A program made the translations under genes and the position numbers. This document shows positions 39,081 to 44,500 of a DNA stretch of 64,000 nt, piece after piece (within the stretch, counting starts at the first letter, position 1; each line of letters starts with the position of its first letter). The notes beneath the pieces were generated by a model. It was given only the letters and a program-made list of their open reading frames with translations. It was not told the origin of the DNA and made no database searches. Source of the stretch: Chloranthus sessilifolius (lineage: Eukaryota; Streptophyta; Magnoliopsida; Chloranthales; Chloranthaceae); assembly GCA_021018995.1 (NCBI GenBank), contig CM037586.1, positions 7,786,328 to 7,850,327 of the forward strand. The letters run 5' to 3'.

Positions 39081-40059
39081 ATCTGAGCCATGTGAAATTA
39101 TTTTTTTCAAGATAATAAGAATATGGCTATTTAAGCTACCAGATAGGCATGAAAGAATTTAAAAGCACGAATGCTCTTTTCTCATGTTGTTCTGTACGAG
39201 TAACTTTTGTTGAAACTTGAAACAGGTGTATACAAATCTTGAGGGCAACCGACCACACGTAGTAAATACTGGATGGGCTATGTTGTCTCTCATCGATGCT
39301 AATCAGGTTTGTTTTAAATAAATTGCATTGCTTCTGTTGGTAACTTGGTATTTACTATTTGGCTAACGATAATGAAGTTTAGTGAGGGCCAAGTTTTCTA
39401 TTCTCCTATTGGTATTATATCTGATTCTTCTTATTATCACTCCTACTTTGTGCTTTTGGTGAGCTGGTAACAAGATTTTTGCTATTGGCTTGAAGGCACT
39501 GAACTAGCAATCATGTAATTCTTTAGGCACTCAACATAGCAATCATGTACACACATTCTTGCAAAATTCGGTATTTTTGTACGTTCTACGACTTATTTTA
39601 TTTTGCGCTTGATATATATAATTATATATATATATATATATATATATGGAAAATGGCCCCCTGGGACGTGGTTGTAGGGTTTGAACCCTACTACATGGTC
39701 CATTTGGGCTGCCATGTGGCGCCCAAATAAAAAATGACACCCGTTTCCCCTTGGGTTCACCCGTCCCCTTAGGGTTATAGAAAAAATGAAAAAAATGGAC
39801 TTTTTTATCCCTCAAATCATAGGTCAAATATTGGGGTTTGCCCAACAAACATGGTGTATTGAATTTTTTCCTACTTTGACTCAATATTCAATGACGAAAA
39901 TTTATCCTTTTTTAAAAGTTATTTTTTAGATGGTATGTGATTGACCTTGGACCAGTTGTCATGGCACCTGATCGTTGGATTGGATGCCACATGGTATCCC
40001 ACTCGCCACGTTGTAGGGTTCAACCCTACAACCTCGTCCTAGGGAACCGGCTTCCTATA

Positions 40060-40119
<60 letters not shown>

Positions 40120-41481
40120 GACCTTGCACTCCTTCCCCAGCGATCTTGACTGGGGGAGGGGCTTAAATGTTGGCATGTGGCCCTATAAAACATGGTTTTG
40201 GCAGCGACATGGAGCATGGGCCATGCTATAGATCATAAAAAAACACACCAAAAAAAAAAACTGCACCATGTGTTAGAGAGCCTAAAAGCGCCAAAAAATG
40301 AAAGTAAAATGACACTTTTAGGGCATTTAATCATATGGTAAAGAGCATCTTATTTATCATTATTTTAATGTAATTCGTAGAATTTCCCCTTGCTCAACAT
40401 GACACCAAACCCATGCTTTATGGTGCCATGTAGACCTCATTGCATTGTTACCTAGGTACTTCTACTTTTAAGATTTTCACCGTGCCAACACTCGGTGGCA
40501 TTTGGACACTCCTCACACAGAACGATACTTCTAGACATGTATGAATAGATCGCATAATACCATCAAAATATTCCTCGTTTTGACACGATAAAATGAATCG
40601 TCATTTTTTAATATAATGAAAAGTTTAGTAACTTATAAAATAAAAACTTGGGTCCTTGAAAACGATATGTATAATATAGAATACATTTAGTTAGGTTCCT
40701 AACATACATTATGCATTTTTTCATTACATATCTCAATTGGCTGTCTAAGATTTCCCTTCAATTTTTTTATTTATACGTTCTATTTATTTTTTATTTTATT
40801 TTCCTTAAGGTCGTGCCGCCGTATTGGAATTTTTTGAGATTCCAAACATTTATGACACCGTGACACTTGGCACCCGTGCGACGTGTCTAGGTAGCACTGC
40901 ATCATTGCCTAGACCACAAAGGGGCACAAGAATCTCTCACAAGAAGATAAATGTACAACTCTATTCTTTAGTGATGTGTGCTTCATCTCGTACAAGCAGA
41001 TTGACTCTTTTGGCAAATGAGCGATTATACCTTTATTTGGTATTTCTCACAATTTTGCACCCAATTTGTGCACACAATCCCAGCCATTCAAGTTTAAGTG
41101 GGAGTCGATCCATGTCTTTGATTCAATATGCAGGTTGTGACATGCTATGTGCATCAGTCACCTATTTTGTGTAGCAGGGAAATGTTATCAGTATTATAAT
41201 CAGAGCATCATAGGGCACACGATATGTACCATATTGAGTAGAAAATAATATCTATTGATGATAAGTATCATTTTCTAACCTATCATCTGATGCAGTATAA
41301 TGTATCGTACGATACTCTGCGTATGATACATGTGATTTTAAGAAAATTTTAGTTTTAATTTTTTTTTTTTAAACTGTACATTTCTTCTTATTTACCCCCA
41401 ATCCTAAACCCCCCGATTTCATCTCAGTAAAATGAAATGAAAAGAAAAGAGCGAACGAAGGGAAGAGAACAAAGAAGGAAG

Positions 41482-41518
<37 letters not shown>

Positions 41519-44500
41519 TTTTATTTCATTTTATTATATTTTTGGGAGGGGGGAGAGGTTACAAACTTACAATGTCAAGAGGTGTATGGATATATAAATA
41601 TACTGGTACAACTACAGAATATCTTTTGATAATAGAAATTAACTTTTTCTTTTAATAACATAGGATATCCCAGGAAGGGTTGATCCCTACGGATGCATGC
41701 AATATCCTATAAACCATGTACTTCGGGTATGCCCGGGGGGATTTGAACTCAAGACCATGGAGAGCAAACCCACGTAGAAATCGGAACTTTAAAAACACAA
41801 TATACAAATATATAGTACAAGCATATATTATATACTTACACTACACCGGTACAACTATTAGGCTTTTTTTTTAATAATGGAAAAATTCATTAACTTTATG
41901 TGACTATGGATTTTTTGTTTACTATTAATGAATTAATCTAATGAATGTCTTGTTTTATTCAATTTATTTGATCTAAATTCTAATTTCCAACGTTGCATAT
42001 GATGGAAAGGATATCTTTAATACTTAATAATTCTTGGAAATGATCATAGGCTGTTATATTTTACTTTTTAATTTTTAAATTTTTTGTATATTTTTTTTTC
42101 TATTGTATCCTGTTTATTTATAAAAATATAAGTGGTGAGAGAGGCCACTGCTTGGCACAATGGTTAAAGGCTTGGGCTGTGAGGTTCCAGAGAGTAGCCA
42201 TTTGTGTGTAAAAAGCTTAAGGTTAGGTCTATATCCTGTCCACCCCTCCTAGTGCCCTGTATGTATGGGATCCACTCTGCATAATGGGCTTTTTTTTTAA
42301 GTGTATCTTACCCTACACGATACGTTACATAGTGACAAATTTCTCCGGAATTCACTAAAACAGGGATCAGACAAAACTTCTGGTGATTTTTCTGAATCGC
42401 CGAAATTTCATTAATTTTGGTGAAATTTTGCCAAAATAAATGGTTTTTCTTTTAATTTCAATCATTTTTAAATAATAAATATTAAAATAATTGATATGTA
42501 CTTACCCGAAACGTTTTTGAATTTTTCCCAAAATTTATCCGAAATGACCCCCAACTGAGATATTGCGAAAACAAAATTTGTCACTATGGTTAAAGGAGCA
42601 TGGTTACCAGGATTTGACAACCTTGGTTATCGAGATTTGGCTTACCCCTACACACCAGTACCAATACATACTAGTAACAATACAAAACATTACAGAAACG
42701 TCCTTGAAAGGGCATACTAATATGCGCTCGAAACTTGTTTACTACTTTTGAAAAATGATTTCCTTATGTTTGGAACATGTTTCCTACTATATAACTTATT
42801 ATGGGATAATAAATTATGTGTGTGTGTGTGTGTGTGTGTTTAAGTTAACACTTGTTACTTATATATATAATATGTTCTAGACCTCTAGTACTTGCTTCAC
42901 ACCAGAACATATCTCTCTTTCTCACCCTTGTATAAAGCATGAAAGAAAAGAAACATGGAGTTTTTAATGTGAGGTTATGGATCTTTTAGATTGGGTCTTC
43001 AAGTTGAGGATGGATGTAAGTATTTTGCTCATAAAGTTTATCATGTGGAGCAGGATGTGAGTATTTTGGTTTTTTGCACTTCTTTAATGGTAACTTTGTT
43101 ATGTTTTATTTAAATGAGACTTGAGTGCATATTTGTCATCTCTATTTATTCACTGACTTCGTAATGTTCTTAGTATGAATGAAACTATAAATTATGAACT
43201 TCATGTGCATACAATTGTCCGAAATTATATATAGAAGATGACTACGTAGGACGTGGTCGTAGGGTTCGAACCCTACGGCGTGGTTCATTTGGGCTGCCAC
43301 GTGGCACCCAAATCCTAAAATGACACCCGCCCCCCTAGAGTATTAGAAAAAAAAATTCCGAACTTTTTAATCCTTCAAATCTTAAGTCAAATATTTTGAT
43401 TCGCCCAACAAACTTGGTAAATTGAATTTTTTTCCAAATTTGACCCAACATTCAACGATGGAAAATACTCTATTTGTTTAGAGATGGTACATGATCAACC
43501 TTGGGCAAGTTGCAGCAGCACCCGATCCTTGGGTTGGTTGCCACATCGCGCCCAACAAGCAACATTGTAGCGTTCAACCCTACTGACCACGTCCTAGGGA
43601 ACCAGCTTCCATATATATATATATATATATGGTTTTCAAGATTGCTATGTATGATAGGTACGTTTCTATTTATATAAAAAACATATGCAGAAAATGCACA
43701 ATTAGAGGAACTATGCATATTTTTGTTTATAATTAAGAAACATGGATTATATACTGAATTTACCTTTCTTCCCCCTATCGTCTTAACTTTCGAAACATAT
43801 TCTTTGGAGAAGGCTGAGAGAGATCCAACCCCTTTGCATCGTGCCTCAAGGGTGTTGATTAACTCGCAAATGGAGAATGGCGATTTCCCGCAACAGGTAT
43901 CTCTACCGCATTTAGCATGTTAGGATGGTTACTACAATACCGTAGATTGGTAGTTGTTGTTTGGTATATGCGATCCTTTGATACGATGGATATTCAAATT
44001 CGTCAATCGTTGAACATAATGATTATATGTTGAAGTTTTATTTAAAAAACATAATATTTTGAGGGGAGGAAATGAAGTAATGCCAATAATCGAGAAAAAG
44101 TTAGCACAATATTTCAATTTACTAATTAATCTAAAATAATTGTTAATAATATCAGTAAGGGTAGCTCTATTTGCACCCTCCAAATATTTAAGGGCACCAA
44201 CGCTGATAATCATTGATTGCTTTGAATAAGATGATGGATATCGTTTTTCGTCCCGTTCTTCCACTAAGTGGGGCCATGGGCGTACCATCAAATGGTTAGA
44301 TTTCCATGTGGCACACATCCCAAAAAGCAATTCAAGAACCCATTTGATCAAACAGTTATTCTTGGATCACTTTTTGGGATGTGTGCCACATCGAATCAAA
44401 ATCTGACGGTTTGATGGTACGCCCATGGTCATTGTCTGGAAGATTGGAACAAAAAATGATCTCTATTGTCTGATTCAAAGCGGTCAATGGTTTTCAACAT

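Larger units (their letters stand above)
37356..39225 (+). other. Intron w10 (1.87 kb)
   Basis: Contains a minus-strand copia RNase H scrap at about 37640-37735 ([14 protein letters not shown]). A probable CAGAGCCGGCCC-type hAT MITE lies at about 38012-38178, with ends CAGAGCCGGCCCTGG and the complement of CTGGGCCAGCTCTG. There is a 75 bp tandem duplication at 38462-38603 and a foldback element at 38708-39012 flanked by (TA)n. The rest shows nothing recognisable. Confidence 0.7.
39307..43812 (+). other. Intron w11 (4.5 kb)
   Basis: Contains family D foldback elements (39648-40055 and 43233-43610), a (TG)n(GA)n tract (40062-40114), MITE copy 4 (40443-40899), a (GA)n tract (about 41480-41516), a SINE (42150-42298) and a hAT-like MITE (42328-42588). 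The stretches 40908-41479, 41520-42149 and 42589-43232 show no gene. The latter contains a (TG)n tract at about 42821-42839. Confidence 0.8.

Noticed and set aside
40824-41174. 116-codon plus-strand frame
   Set aside because: Its first part lies inside MITE copy 4 and the rest in non-coding intron. There is no similarity to a protein family, and the other MITE copies do not keep the frame.
41650-41790. Possible tRNA-like sequence (minus-strand GAGTTCAAATCCC B-box-like word)
   Set aside because: No matching A box or cloverleaf could be built around it.
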